Shown in pieces: positions 1-8,534 of a stretch of DNA of 64,000 bases. This stretch comes from Serratia proteamaculans_D (GTDB lineage Bacteria > Pseudomonadota > Gammaproteobacteria > Enterobacterales > Enterobacteriaceae). The position numbers and the translations under genes are program-made. The stretch's first letter is position 1, and the number at the start of each line of letters is the position of its first letter. The notes below the pieces were generated by a model. That model did no database searches and was not told the DNA's origin. It saw only the letters and a list, made by a program, of their open reading frames with translations. Location of the stretch: NCBI RefSeq assembly GCF_049959315.1, contig NZ_CP188201.1; one strand, 5' to 3'.

Positions 1-1
1 C

Positions 2-1696
2 GCTTTTGGTAAGGCTCTCCTACTGAAAGAAGATGAAATTGTCATCAACCGGAAGAAAATCTCTGCAGACGCTGTAGAGCAGGAAGTCCAACGTTTTCTT
101 GATGGCCGCGCCAAGGCATCCGTGCAGTTGGAAGCGATCAAGACCAAAGCTGGCGAAACCTTCGGCGAAGAGAAAGAAGCTATCTTCGAAGGCCATATCA
201 TGCTGTTGGAAGACGAAGAGCTTGAGCAGGAAATCATAGCCCTAATCAAAGACGATCTGGCTTCTGCGGACGCGGCTGCCTACACCATCATCGAAGGCCA
301 GGCGAAAGCGCTGGAAGAACTCGACGATGAGTACCTGAAAGAGCGTGCGGCCGATGTACGTGACATCGGTAAACGCCTGCTGCAGAACATTCTGGGCCTG
401 GCTATCGTCGATCTGAGCTCAATTCAGGACGAAGTGATCCTGGTTGCTACCGATTTGACCCCGTCTGAGACCGCGCAGTTGAACCTGGACAAGGTTCTGG
501 GCTTCATCACCGATCTCGGCGGCCGTACTTCACACACCTCCATCATGGCGCGCTCCCTGGAATTGCCGGCAATCGTGGGCACCAGCGATGTGACCAAGCA
601 GGTGAAGAACGACGACTACCTGATTCTGGACGCGGTTAACAATAAAATTTACGTTAACCCAACCGCTGACGTTATCGATCAGCTGAAAGCCGAACAGAAC
701 CAGTACGTGACCGAGAAAAACGATCTGGCCAAGCTGAAAGACCTGCCGGCGATTACGCTGGACGGTCATCAGGTTGAAGTCTGTGCCAACATCGGCACCG
801 TGCGCGACGTCGCAGGTGCAGAGCGCAACGGCGCTGAAGGTGTCGGCCTGTATCGTACCGAATTCCTGTTCATGGACCGCGACTCACTGCCAACCGAAGA
901 CGAGCAGTTCCAGGCCTATAAAGCCGTCGCGGAAGCCGTGGGCTCACAGGCAGTCATCGTACGCACCATGGACATCGGCGGCGACAAAGACCTGCCGTAC
1001 ATGAACCTGCCGAAAGAAGAGAACCCGTTCCTCGGCTGGCGCGCCATCCGTATCGCCATGGATCGCAGAGAAATTCTGCACGCCCAGCTGCGTGCCATCC
1101 TGCGCGCCTCCGCGTTCGGCAAATTGCGCATCATGTTCCCGATGATCATTTCGGTAGAAGAAGTTCGCGATCTGAAAGGCGAAATCGAGACGCTGAAAGC
1201 GCAATTGCGTGAAGAAGCCAAGGCGTTTGACGAAACAATTGAAGTGGGCGTGATGGTGGAAACACCGGCCGCGGCGGTGATTGCTCATCACCTGGCGAAA
1301 GAAGTCGACTTCTTTAGTATTGGGACAAACGATCTAACCCAGTATACTCTGGCGGTAGATCGCGGCAATGAGCTGATTTCTCATCTCTATAACCCGATGT
1401 CCCCATCAGTGCTTGGCCTGATCAAACAGGTTATTGATGCATCTCACGCAGAAGGCAAGTGGACCGGCATGTGCGGTGAACTGGCTGGCGATGAGCGTGC
1501 TACACTGTTGTTATTGGGCATGGGGCTGGATGAGTTCAGCATGAGTGCGATTTCAATCCCGCGCATCAAGAAAATTATACGTAATACTAATTTCGAAGAT
1601 GTGAAGGCGTTGGCAGCGCAAGCCTTGGCACAGCCAACGGCGCAAGATCTGATGAATTGCGTGAATAAATTCATCGAAGAAAAGACGCTCTGCTAA
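2..1696 (+). CDS. ptsI: PTS Enzyme I, phosphoenolpyruvate-protein phosphotransferase (5' partial)
   Basis: Enzyme I takes phosphate from PEP and passes it to HPr in the cytoplasm, the first step of PTS sugar uptake. The frame is open from base 2, and the first visible codon matches Ala12 of the 575-residue E. coli protein, so about 11 codons and the start lie outside the window. The phospho-histidine is in the GGRTSHTSIMARS motif at 521-556 and works out as His189. The C-terminal PEP-binding barrel shows the MVETPAA and MCGELAGD motifs. The stop is TAA at 1694-1696, and crr follows after 49 bp on the same strand. ptsH would be expected just upstream. Identity is essentially certain from near-identical motifs along the whole length. 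Confidence 0.98.
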   Translation, partial: AFGKALLLKEDEIVINRKKISADAVEQEVQRFLDGRAKASVQLEAIKTKAGETFGEEKEAIFEGHIMLLEDEELEQEIIALIKDDLASADAAAYTIIEGQAKALEELDDEYLKERAADVRDIGKRLLQNILGLAIVDLSSIQDEVILVATDLTPSETAQLNLDKVLGFITDLGGRTSHTSIMARSLELPAIVGTSDVTKQVKNDDYLILDAVNNKIYVNPTADVIDQLKAEQNQYVTEKNDLAKLKDLPAITLDGHQVEVCANIGTVRDVAGAERNGAEGVGLYRTEFLFMDRDSLPTEDEQFQAYKAVAEAVGSQAVIVRTMDIGGDKDLPYMNLPKEENPFLGWRAIRIAMDRREILHAQLRAILRASAFGKLRIMFPMIISVEEVRDLKGEIETLKAQLREEAKAFDETIEVGVMVETPAAAVIAHHLAKEVDFFSIGTNDLTQYTLAVDRGNELISHLYNPMSPSVLGLIKQVIDASHAEGKWTGMCGELAGDERATLLLLGMGLDEFSMSAISIPRIKKIIRNTNFEDVKALAAQALAQPTAQDLMNCVNKFIEEKTLC

Positions 1697-1745
1697 ACTT
1701 CCACGACACTGGAACGCCGCCCAATTTAATGCTTAGGAGAAGATC

Positions 1746-2255
1746 ATGGGTTTGTTCGATAAATTGAAATCTCTGGTTTCTGATGACAAGAAAGACACGG
1801 GCACTATCGAGATCGTAGCTCCACTTTCTGGCGAAATCGTTAATATCGAAGATGTACCTGACGTAGTATTCGCTGAAAAAATCGTTGGCGACGGCATTGC
1901 CATCAAACCAACGGGCAACAAAATGGTTGCTCCGGTTGACGGCACCATCGGTAAAATTTTCGAAACCAACCATGCTTTCTCTATCGAATCCGACAGCGGC
2001 ATCGAGCTGTTTGTCCACTTCGGTATCGACACCGTTGAACTGAAAGGCGAAGGCTTCAAACGTATCGCTGAAGAAGGCCAACGCGTCAAGAAAGGTGATG
2101 TGGTAATCGAGTTCAATCTGGCCCTGCTGGAAGAGAAAGCCAAGTCTATCCTGACGCCGGTGGTTATCTCCAACATGGACGAGATTAAAGAACTGATCAA
2201 ACTGACCGGTAACGTCACCGTCGGTGAGACCCCGATCATTCGCATCAAGAAGTAA
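1746..2255 (+). CDS. crr: PTS glucose-specific EIIA component (EIIA-Glc)
   Basis: This 169-residue cytoplasmic protein passes phosphate from HPr to EIICB-Glc. Unphosphorylated, it blocks several permeases (inducer exclusion); phosphorylated, it activates adenylate cyclase. The length is the family standard. His76 (TNHAF) and the phosphorylated His91 (ELFVHFGIDTV) are both present, counting the initiator Met. The start ATG at 1746 follows an AGGAG site at 1735-1739 with normal spacing. It is the last gene of ptsHI-crr, and a strong hairpin terminator follows 17 bp after the stop. Confidence 0.98.
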   Translation: MGLFDKLKSLVSDDKKDTGTIEIVAPLSGEIVNIEDVPDVVFAEKIVGDGIAIKPTGNKMVAPVDGTIGKIFETNHAFSIESDSGIELFVHFGIDTVELKGEGFKRIAEEGQRVKKGDVVIEFNLALLEEKAKSILTPVVISNMDEIKELIKLTGNVTVGETPIIRIKK

Positions 2256-2272
2256 TAGCGAATGAACGCAAG

Positions 2273-2298
2273 AACGGCGCCCTCGGCGCCGTTTTTTT
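2273..2298 (+). terminator. Rho-independent terminator after crr
   Basis: A 9-bp stem AACGGCGCC / GGCGCCGTT with a 3-nt loop (CTC) runs into a seven-T tract at 2292-2298. It ends the ptsI-crr transcript and separates it from the convergent sensor kinase gene that ends at 2331. Confidence 0.92.
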
Positions 2299-2330
2299 AT
2301 CTCTGCCATTCAAGCCAGTCGCAACAGCAA

Positions 2331-3659
2331 TTAACTCCAGCGAGGAATTCGCAGGGTAATCACCAGCCCTTCCCGTTCGCCGTTACGCGCCTCAACCTGA
2401 CCACCGTGCGCCAATACCACCTTGCGGGTAATCGCCAGCCCCAGCCCGTAGCCCTTGCCTGACATCGCCGATTTCACCCTGACAAACGGATCAAAAATGC
2501 TGGAAAGTTTCGACTCTTCCACACCCGGCCCCTGATCGCTGACCTCAATCTGGAACAGCTGCTCGATACGCGTCAGCACCACCGTCACCCGCTGCCCGTG
2601 GCTGGAGAAACGCAACGCATTACGCACGATATTATCCACCGCACGCCGCATCAGTTCAGCATTGCCCTTGACGGTGTAATCCACGTCCGAACTGGCCTGC
2701 AACACGATATCTACGCCGGGGATCTGCGCTTCGTAACGTGCATCACTCACCACCGCATCCACCAGCCCGTACAGGTCAAAATACTCTTCATCCGGCAGGT
2801 TGCTGCTCTCGGTACGCGACAACGCCAACAGTTCACCGATCATTTTATCCAGCCGCCCCGCTTCGTGCTCAATGCGCTGTAACGAGTTCTCTACGTTACC
2901 CGCATTTTGCCGTGCCAGGCCGATGGCTAATTGCAAGCGGGCCAGCGGCGAACGCAGTTCGTGCGAAACGTCATGCAGCAACTGTTCACGGGCGCTGACC
3001 AACAGCTCCAGCCTTTCGGCCATGCTGTCAAAGTCACGCGCCACCTCGGAAAGCTCGTCATGCCGTCGGCGCATTGCCGGGAACAGACGCACCGACAGGT
3101 CGCCCTGCGCCACGCGATCAAAACCGTCACGCAGCCTGCGCATCGGTCGGGTCAGGTTCCAGGCCAATACCGCACTGAACAACAGCCCTGCCAGCCCGCC
3201 CACCCAAAGCATCGGCGCAGGAATATTGAAGAAATGCGAACGCTTTCTCGGCCGATACTCTTCCCGCAGGCCACGCATATCGTAACTCAGCCAATAGCCC
3301 TTGCCGCCCTCGCCCTCTACCCAGGCGGTGACTGCTTTCGGCATCCGGCGGCTCTCAAACACCGGCTCCTCAACAACCGGTGCAGGCGGCTTGTCCAATG
3401 AGGTTACGGTCAACAGACGCCGGTCATCATCCGACCAGTCTTTCAGCATGGCATTCAGCGCAGGCATTCCGCCGCTGCGCAACTGAGTGGCGGCAGAGGT
3501 CAATTGCAGCGTGACCACCCGCCGGGCCATGGCGTTTTCCGGCGGTTCGTAACGATCGCCATATAAGGAAAAAGCGACCCACAGCGCCTGAGTCATGATG
3601 ATAAAAGTCAGCCAGAAGCCGAGCAGGATTTTCCAGAACAGTCTTCCACGCATAGGCAT
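2331..3659 (-). CDS. CpxA-like membrane sensor histidine kinase
   Basis: A 442-residue inner-membrane sensor kinase. A membrane segment lies at about 10-33, a periplasmic region at about 34-147, a second membrane segment at about 150-168, a HAMP linker (ARPMRRLRDGF-type) at about 169-222, and HisKA with phospho-acceptor His233 in HDVSHELRSP. The HATPase domain has Asn347 (DNIVRNALR), DQGPGV and GKGYGLGLAI. The kinase core resembles CpxA, but the periplasmic domain is unlike E. coli CpxA, so this looks like a paralogue and the signal is unknown. It abuts its response regulator (4339-3659; stop and start touch), so they are one operon. No gene symbol is given because orthology to cpxA is not established. 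Confidence 0.85.
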   Translation of the reverse strand: MPMRGRLFWKILLGFWLTFIIMTQALWVAFSLYGDRYEPPENAMARRVVTLQLTSAATQLRSGGMPALNAMLKDWSDDDRRLLTVTSLDKPPAPVVEEPVFESRRMPKAVTAWVEGEGGKGYWLSYDMRGLREEYRPRKRSHFFNIPAPMLWVGGLAGLLFSAVLAWNLTRPMRRLRDGFDRVAQGDLSVRLFPAMRRRHDELSEVARDFDSMAERLELLVSAREQLLHDVSHELRSPLARLQLAIGLARQNAGNVENSLQRIEHEAGRLDKMIGELLALSRTESSNLPDEEYFDLYGLVDAVVSDARYEAQIPGVDIVLQASSDVDYTVKGNAELMRRAVDNIVRNALRFSSHGQRVTVVLTRIEQLFQIEVSDQGPGVEESKLSSIFDPFVRVKSAMSGKGYGLGLAITRKVVLAHGGQVEARNGEREGLVITLRIPRWS

Positions 3660-4339
3660 TATCGGATGCGGTAGCCGATGCTACGCACCGTCTCAATACT
3701 GAGCGCGTTATCCGTCAACGCCCCCAGCTTTTGGCGGATATTGCTGATATGCACGTCGACGCTGCGGTCATAAGCTTCTCGCGGGCGGCCTAAACCTTTT
3801 TCTGACAGCTCGTCTTTTGATACCACACGCTCCGGCGCGCGCAGCAGTAGCTCCAACAGGTTGAATTCGGAAGCGGTCAGATCAAACGCCTTGCCGCGCC
3901 ATTCGCTGCTGCGGGTCGATGGATTAAGGGTCAGCTCACCGAAATTAATCGCAATCTCATCGTCTACCTCATCCGGGCGCTCGTCGAAACGACGCAGTAC
4001 CGCACGCAGGCGCGCCACCAGTTCGCGGGGATAACACGGCTTGGGCATATAGTCGTCGGCACCCATTTCCAGGCCGATAACCCGATCGATGTTATCGCCC
4101 TTGGCCGTCAGCATGATGATCGGCATGCGGCTCTTTTTACGCACGTCTCGCAGCACGTCGATGCCACTCATGTCCGGCAGCATGATGTCGAGGATCATCG
4201 CGGTGTAATCACCCGACAGCGCGCCTTCCACCCCGGCCTTGCCGGTCAGCACCAGCGTGGCATTAAAGCCTTCGCCGGTCAGGTATTCGCTCAGCATGGT
4301 GCCGAGTTCGAGGTCATCATCGACCAATAAAATTTTCAT
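3659..4339 (-). CDS. OmpR-family response regulator partner of the CpxA-like kinase
   Basis: A 226-residue regulator with an N-terminal receiver (acidic pair Asp7/Asp8, phospho-acceptor Asp51 in MILDIMLPDMSG, Thr78, Lys100 in YMPKP) and a C-terminal winged-helix DNA-binding domain (SEFNLLELLL, then RSVDVHISNIRQKL and SIGYRIR). The start ATG at 4339-4337 follows AAGGAG on the minus strand. It overlaps the kinase gene by one base and is transcribed first. It is CpxR/RstA-like, but the sequence differs throughout from E. coli CpxR. Targets cannot be read from this window. The adjacent 444-bp gap must hold its promoter. Confidence 0.87.
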   Translation of the reverse strand: MKILLVDDDLELGTMLSEYLTGEGFNATLVLTGKAGVEGALSGDYTAMILDIMLPDMSGIDVLRDVRKKSRMPIIMLTAKGDNIDRVIGLEMGADDYMPKPCYPRELVARLRAVLRRFDERPDEVDDEIAINFGELTLNPSTRSSEWRGKAFDLTASEFNLLELLLRAPERVVSKDELSEKGLGRPREAYDRSVDVHISNIRQKLGALTDNALSIETVRSIGYRIR

Positions 4340-4783
4340 GCCTTGCTCCTTCGCGGATTTTCGTCATTTTCACGCCTATTTGTCTGCTTCGCAGCCGGTT
4401 TTACTCAATCCTTACATATTCCTGAACGCCACTTAACCGCAGCCCGGCCGACGGCGCGTTAAATTAGTGCCAACAGATTTTTGCCGCGCTTTTATGCCAG
4501 GAAAGCCCAAGGTTATTGTGGTCGCTATCGCCTTATTTCTCTACTTCAGGTCACCAGGCGGCGAAGAAATTATCGTTATATCACCCTGGTGGTCCAAAAT
4601 CGGGCCAGATAAAGGCGCTGGGCGACTAACAGCATAAAAGGCAACAGGTAGCCGAGACTGACGACCTAACCCGACAGAACGCTCTGAGAGACGCAGAAAG
4701 GGTATTGGGGGAATTTTAATTTCACCCCGGCGAAATAAGCCACCGGGATGGGCTCGATACTGGCGTTGGAAAGGAAATAGCGG
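4340..4783. other. 444-bp intergenic region without a convincing gene
   Basis: This stretch lies upstream of the response regulator and downstream of cysM. It must hold the minus-strand promoter of the two-component pair. No long ORF is present. On the minus strand between about 4662 and 4573 there is a short hydrophobic open stretch (VVSLGYLLPFML, then LVAQRLYLARFW) preceded and followed by stops, which could be the decayed C-terminus of a membrane protein. No terminator with a good T tract is seen after cysM. Confidence 0.5.
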
Positions 4784-5665
4784 TTAGGCAAAAACACCGG
4801 TGGAGAGATAGCGATCGCCGCGATCGCAGATGATAGCCACAATCACGCTGCCCGGATTGGCTGCTGCAATCCGTAGCGCACCGGCTACTGCCCCGCCGGA
4901 GCTGACGCCGCAGAATATACCTTCGCGCTGAGCCAACTGACGCATGGTTTGTTCAGCGTCGGTTTGTTCGATGTCCAGCACCTGATCCACCAGATCCGGC
5001 CGGAATATGCCCGGCATATAAGCCGGTGCCCAGCGGCGAATGCCGGGAATACTGCTGCCTTCCGCCGGCTGCAGGCCAATAATTTGCACCTGCGGGTTTT
5101 GGCTCTTCAGATAGCCGCCCACACCGGTAATGGTGCCGGTGGTGCCCATGCTGGAAACAAAATGGGTCACCCGCTGATGGCTCTGCTGCCAGATTTCCGG
5201 GCCGGTGGTGGTGAAGTGGGCGTAAGGGTTGTCCAGATTATTGAACTGATCCAGCACCTTGCCCTGCCCCTGACTCTGCATTTCCAGTGCCAGATCGCGC
5301 GCGCCTTCCATCCCCAGCTCGCGGCTGACCAGGATCAACTCTGCGCCATAGGCACGCATCGCCGCCTGACGTTCCTGGCTCATGTTTTCCGGCATCAGCA
5401 AGGTCATCGAATAGCCTTTCAGCGCCGCTATCATCGCCAGCGCAATACCGGTGTTGCCACTGGTGGCCTCGATCAACCGATCGCCGGGCTTTATCTCACC
5501 GCGCAACTCCGCCTGCTGGATCATCGCCAGCGCGGCGCGATCCTTTACCGAACCCGCCGGGTTATTGCCTTCCAGTTTGAGCCAAACCTCGCTGCCCAGG
5601 CCTGTAGCCAGACGTTGTAATTTTACCAGCGGGGTATTACCGATGCATTGTTCAAGCGTTGTCAC
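4784..5665 (-). CDS. cysM: Cysteine synthase B (O-acetylserine sulfhydrylase B)
   Basis: A 293-residue PLP enzyme that makes cysteine from O-acetylserine and sulfide; the B isozyme can also use thiosulfate to give S-sulfocysteine, which fits its position behind the thiosulfate transporter. The PLP lysine is Lys41 in PAGSVKDRA, and the substrate/phosphate loops SGNTGIALA and TGTITGVGGY are present. It is the last gene of the cysPTWA-M cluster, separated from cysA by 82 bp that include a hairpin terminator. It is therefore probably expressed below the transporter genes or partly from its own promoter. Confidence 0.96.
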   Translation of the reverse strand: MTTLEQCIGNTPLVKLQRLATGLGSEVWLKLEGNNPAGSVKDRAALAMIQQAELRGEIKPGDRLIEATSGNTGIALAMIAALKGYSMTLLMPENMSQERQAAMRAYGAELILVSRELGMEGARDLALEMQSQGQGKVLDQFNNLDNPYAHFTTTGPEIWQQSHQRVTHFVSSMGTTGTITGVGGYLKSQNPQVQIIGLQPAEGSSIPGIRRWAPAYMPGIFRPDLVDQVLDIEQTDAEQTMRQLAQREGIFCGVSSGGAVAGALRIAAANPGSVIVAIICDRGDRYLSTGVFA

Positions 5666-5695
5666 GATCTTTGCCTGTGTTGAAGTGCGAAAAGT

Positions 5696-5725
5696 AAAAA
5701 GGCAACCCCAGGGTTGCCTTTAAAA
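5696..5725 (-). terminator. Hairpin terminator between cysA and cysM
   Basis: An 11-bp inverted repeat (AAAGGCAACCC / GGGTTGCCTTT, 2-nt loop) is followed on the minus strand by a T run. It should cut cysA-distal transcription partially before cysM. Confidence 0.75.
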
Positions 5726-5747
5726 TGCGGTTGGGGGCTAAAAACTA

Positions 5748-6836
5748 TCAGGCGCTTTTAGCTAACGCAACAGGTTGTAGCAGTTGATCACCGGCGTACA
5801 GACGCGCATTCAGGCTGCCAACGTAGTAACGGCCGCCACGTACCGGCGGTTCATTGCCATCCGGCAACACCACGCTGATCGGTTCCTGATGCCAGCCGAT
5901 CGGCTGTACGGTCATCTGCCAGAAATGGCCGCGTGGGCTGACTTCCAGCACCTGCACCGGCAGCGGGCAGCGATCGCTGCTCTCGGTACCGACTTCCATT
6001 TCCCACGGGCGCAGGAATAAGTCCACGCGGCCCTGATGCATTGGCTGGAACGACAGCGGCCACTGGTGCGCACCGACGAACAGCTGCGAACCGCGGATCT
6101 CGCCGCTCAGGCGGTTTACTTCGCCCATAAATTCCAGCACGAAGCGGCTGGCCGGTTCACGTACAATCTCTTCCGGCGAACCGACCTGCTCAATATTGCC
6201 CTGGCTCATCACCACAATGCGGTCGGCCACTTCCATCGCCTCTTCCTGATCGTGGGTAACGAACACGCTGGTGAATTTCAGTTCTTCATGCAGCTGACGC
6301 AGCCAACGGCGCAGCTCTTTACGCACCTGCGCATCCAGCGCACCGAAGGGTTCGTCCAGCAACAGAATTTGCGGTTCGACCGCCAGAGCACGCGCCAATG
6401 CCACGCGCTGCTTCTGGCCACCGGAAAGCTGTGACGGATAACGGTTAGCCAAATGGGCCAACTGCACCATTTCCAGCAACTGGGTTACTTTTTGTTTGAT
6501 CGCCGCGGCATTTGGACGCTCGCGGCGCGGCAGCACGGTCAGGCCAAAGGCGATGTTATCGAACACCGTCATGTGGCGGAACAGCGCGTAATGCTGGAAC
6601 ACGAAGCCCACTCGACGATCGCGTGCATGCACATGGCTGACGTCGGTGCCGTGGAAGCCCAGCTTGCCGCCGCTCTGGCTTTCCAGCCCGGCGATAATAC
6701 GCAGCAGCGTGGTTTTCCCGGAGCCGGATGGCCCCAGCAGCGCCACCATCTCACCGGAGGCAATATCGAGCGAGATATCGTTCAATACCTTGGTACGACC
6801 GAAAAACTTATTGATACCGTTAATCTCAATGCTCAT
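5748..6836 (-). CDS. cysA: Sulfate/thiosulfate ABC transporter ATPase
   Basis: A 362-residue ATPase that powers sulfate and thiosulfate import. Walker A is GPSGSGKT at 35-42, the signature is LSGGQ at 137-141 and Walker B is ILLLDEP at 157-163, followed by a C-terminal regulatory domain (about 235-362). I chose the start at 6836 (MSIEINGINKFF) because a GGAGG site precedes it closely and it matches the family. An upstream in-frame extension to 6893 lies inside cysW. It overlaps the cysW 3' end by 11 bp, indicating translational coupling. Confidence 0.96.
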   Translation of the reverse strand: MSIEINGINKFFGRTKVLNDISLDIASGEMVALLGPSGSGKTTLLRIIAGLESQSGGKLGFHGTDVSHVHARDRRVGFVFQHYALFRHMTVFDNIAFGLTVLPRRERPNAAAIKQKVTQLLEMVQLAHLANRYPSQLSGGQKQRVALARALAVEPQILLLDEPFGALDAQVRKELRRWLRQLHEELKFTSVFVTHDQEEAMEVADRIVVMSQGNIEQVGSPEEIVREPASRFVLEFMGEVNRLSGEIRGSQLFVGAHQWPLSFQPMHQGRVDLFLRPWEMEVGTESSDRCPLPVQVLEVSPRGHFWQMTVQPIGWHQEPISVVLPDGNEPPVRGGRYYVGSLNARLYAGDQLLQPVALAKSA

Positions 6837-7701
6837 GATTTTCCTCCCGCTCGAGACGTGCATTCTGACGTTCCAGACGCCATTGCAGGCCACTCTTCAA
6901 AAATAGGGTCACTATCGCCATCAGGGTCAGCAAACCGGCGGCGGTAAAGGAGCCGACCGTGTTGTAATCCTGTTGCAACAACTCAACCTGCAGTGGCAGG
7001 CTGAAGGTCTCACCGCGAATAGAACCGGACACTACCGATACCGCGCCGAACTCACCGATGGCGCGCGCGTTGGTCAATACCACGCCGTACAACAGCGCCC
7101 AGCGAATATTGGGCAAGGTCACCCGGCGGAACATCTGCCAACCGGAAGCCCCCAGCAAAATGGCGGCCTCGTCTTCCTGACTGCCCTGGCTGAGCATCAT
7201 CGGCACCAGCTCACGTACCACGAACGGACAGGTCACGAAAATGGTCACCAGCACCATGCCCGGCCAGGAGAACATCAGCTGGATATTATGCGCATCCAGC
7301 CAACCGCCCAGCAGGCCATTACTGCCGTAGAACAACAGGTAAATCAGCCCCGCGACCACCGGTGAAACGGCGAACGGGATGTCGATCAGCGTCAGCAACA
7401 GTTGGCGGCCGGGGAAGGTGAAACGCGTCACCAGCCAGGCCAGCAAGGTGCCGAAAACCAGGTTGAACGGCACGGTAATCAAAGCAATCAGCACCGTCAG
7501 CCAGATAGCGTGCAACATGTCGTGATCGACCAGATTGCCCCACATCACACCAATACCTTTGGAAAAGGCCTCGGCGAAAATCGAAATGATCGGCACCACC
7601 AGCAGCAATACCGAAAACAGCACGCCAATACCGATCAGCGTCCACTTGCCCCAGTTGACGCGCGGGCGTTCGACGCCGTTAAACTCAGAGATATCCGCCA
7701 T
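6826..7701 (-). CDS. cysW: Sulfate/thiosulfate ABC transporter permease CysW
   Basis: A 291-residue inner-membrane permease with about six hydrophobic segments and the EAA-type loop (EDEAAILLGASGWQMFRRVTLP, about residues 175-196) that contacts the CysA ATPase. It pairs with CysT to form the sulfate channel. The start overlaps the cysT stop by one base (TGATG) and its end overlaps the cysA start by 11 bp, so the operon is tightly coupled. Length and sequence match the family. Confidence 0.95.
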   Translation of the reverse strand: MADISEFNGVERPRVNWGKWTLIGIGVLFSVLLLVVPIISIFAEAFSKGIGVMWGNLVDHDMLHAIWLTVLIALITVPFNLVFGTLLAWLVTRFTFPGRQLLLTLIDIPFAVSPVVAGLIYLLFYGSNGLLGGWLDAHNIQLMFSWPGMVLVTIFVTCPFVVRELVPMMLSQGSQEDEAAILLGASGWQMFRRVTLPNIRWALLYGVVLTNARAIGEFGAVSVVSGSIRGETFSLPLQVELLQQDYNTVGSFTAAGLLTLMAIVTLFLKSGLQWRLERQNARLEREENHEH

Positions 7702-8534
7702 CAGTGCCCCCCGATACGTCGGCCAAAGCGGCTCTGCAGAACGTTAATGCTGAACAGCAACAGCAGCGAGGCCGCCAGGATCACCGAAGCAATCGCACTG
7801 GCCGCCGGATAATCAAATTCCTGCAAACGAACAAAAATCATCAGCGAGGTCACTTCCGTCTTCCAGGCGATGTTGCCGGCGATAAAGATCACTGCGCCAA
7901 ACTCGCCCAGGCTACGGGTAAAGGAGATCGCCGTCCCGGCCAACAGCGCCGGTGCCAGCTCAGGGATCACCACGCGGCGAAAGCTCTGCCAGCGGGTCGC
8001 GCCCAGGGTTTCTGCCGCTTCCTCGTATTCCGGCCCCAGTTCTTCCAGTACTGGCTGAACGGTGCGCACCACGAACGGCAAGCTGGTAAACGCCATCGCT
8101 ACGGCAATGCCGAGCCAGGTAAAAGTCACCTTGATGTCAAAATGCGCCAGCCATTGGCCATACCAGCCAGTGGTGGAAAACAGCCCTGCCAGCGTCAGGC
8201 CGGCTACCGCCGTCGGCAGTGCAAACGGCAGATCGATCAGACCGTCCAGCAGCGTCCGACCGGGGAAACGATAGCGGGTCAGGATCCAGGCCATCAGCAT
8301 GCCAAACACCGCGTTAAACAGGCTGGCAACGCCCGCCGCCAGCAGCGTGACTTTATAAGCCGCCACCACCTGCGGATTGGAAATCACTTCCCAATACTGC
8401 GCCAGGCTCATCTGCGCCAACTGCATTACCAACGCGCTGAGCGGCAACAGCAGGATCAGGCAGGTATAAAACAGACTGCTCCCCAGACTGAGGCCGAACC
8501 CAGGCAGAACCCGTTTGCTGGTCAACGACAACAT
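7701..8534 (-). CDS. cysT: Sulfate/thiosulfate ABC transporter permease CysT (CysU)
   Basis: A 277-residue inner-membrane permease, partner of CysW. Hydrophobic segments alternate with short loops, and the EAA loop (YEEAAETLGATRWQSFRRVVIP) is near 166-187. Translation is coupled at both ends: one base overlaps cysP (TAATG) and one base overlaps cysW. Expression should follow the CysB-controlled cysP promoter upstream. Confidence 0.95.
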   Translation of the reverse strand: MLSLTSKRVLPGFGLSLGSSLFYTCLILLLPLSALVMQLAQMSLAQYWEVISNPQVVAAYKVTLLAAGVASLFNAVFGMLMAWILTRYRFPGRTLLDGLIDLPFALPTAVAGLTLAGLFSTTGWYGQWLAHFDIKVTFTWLGIAVAMAFTSLPFVVRTVQPVLEELGPEYEEAAETLGATRWQSFRRVVIPELAPALLAGTAISFTRSLGEFGAVIFIAGNIAWKTEVTSLMIFVRLQEFDYPAASAIASVILAASLLLLFSINVLQSRFGRRIGGH

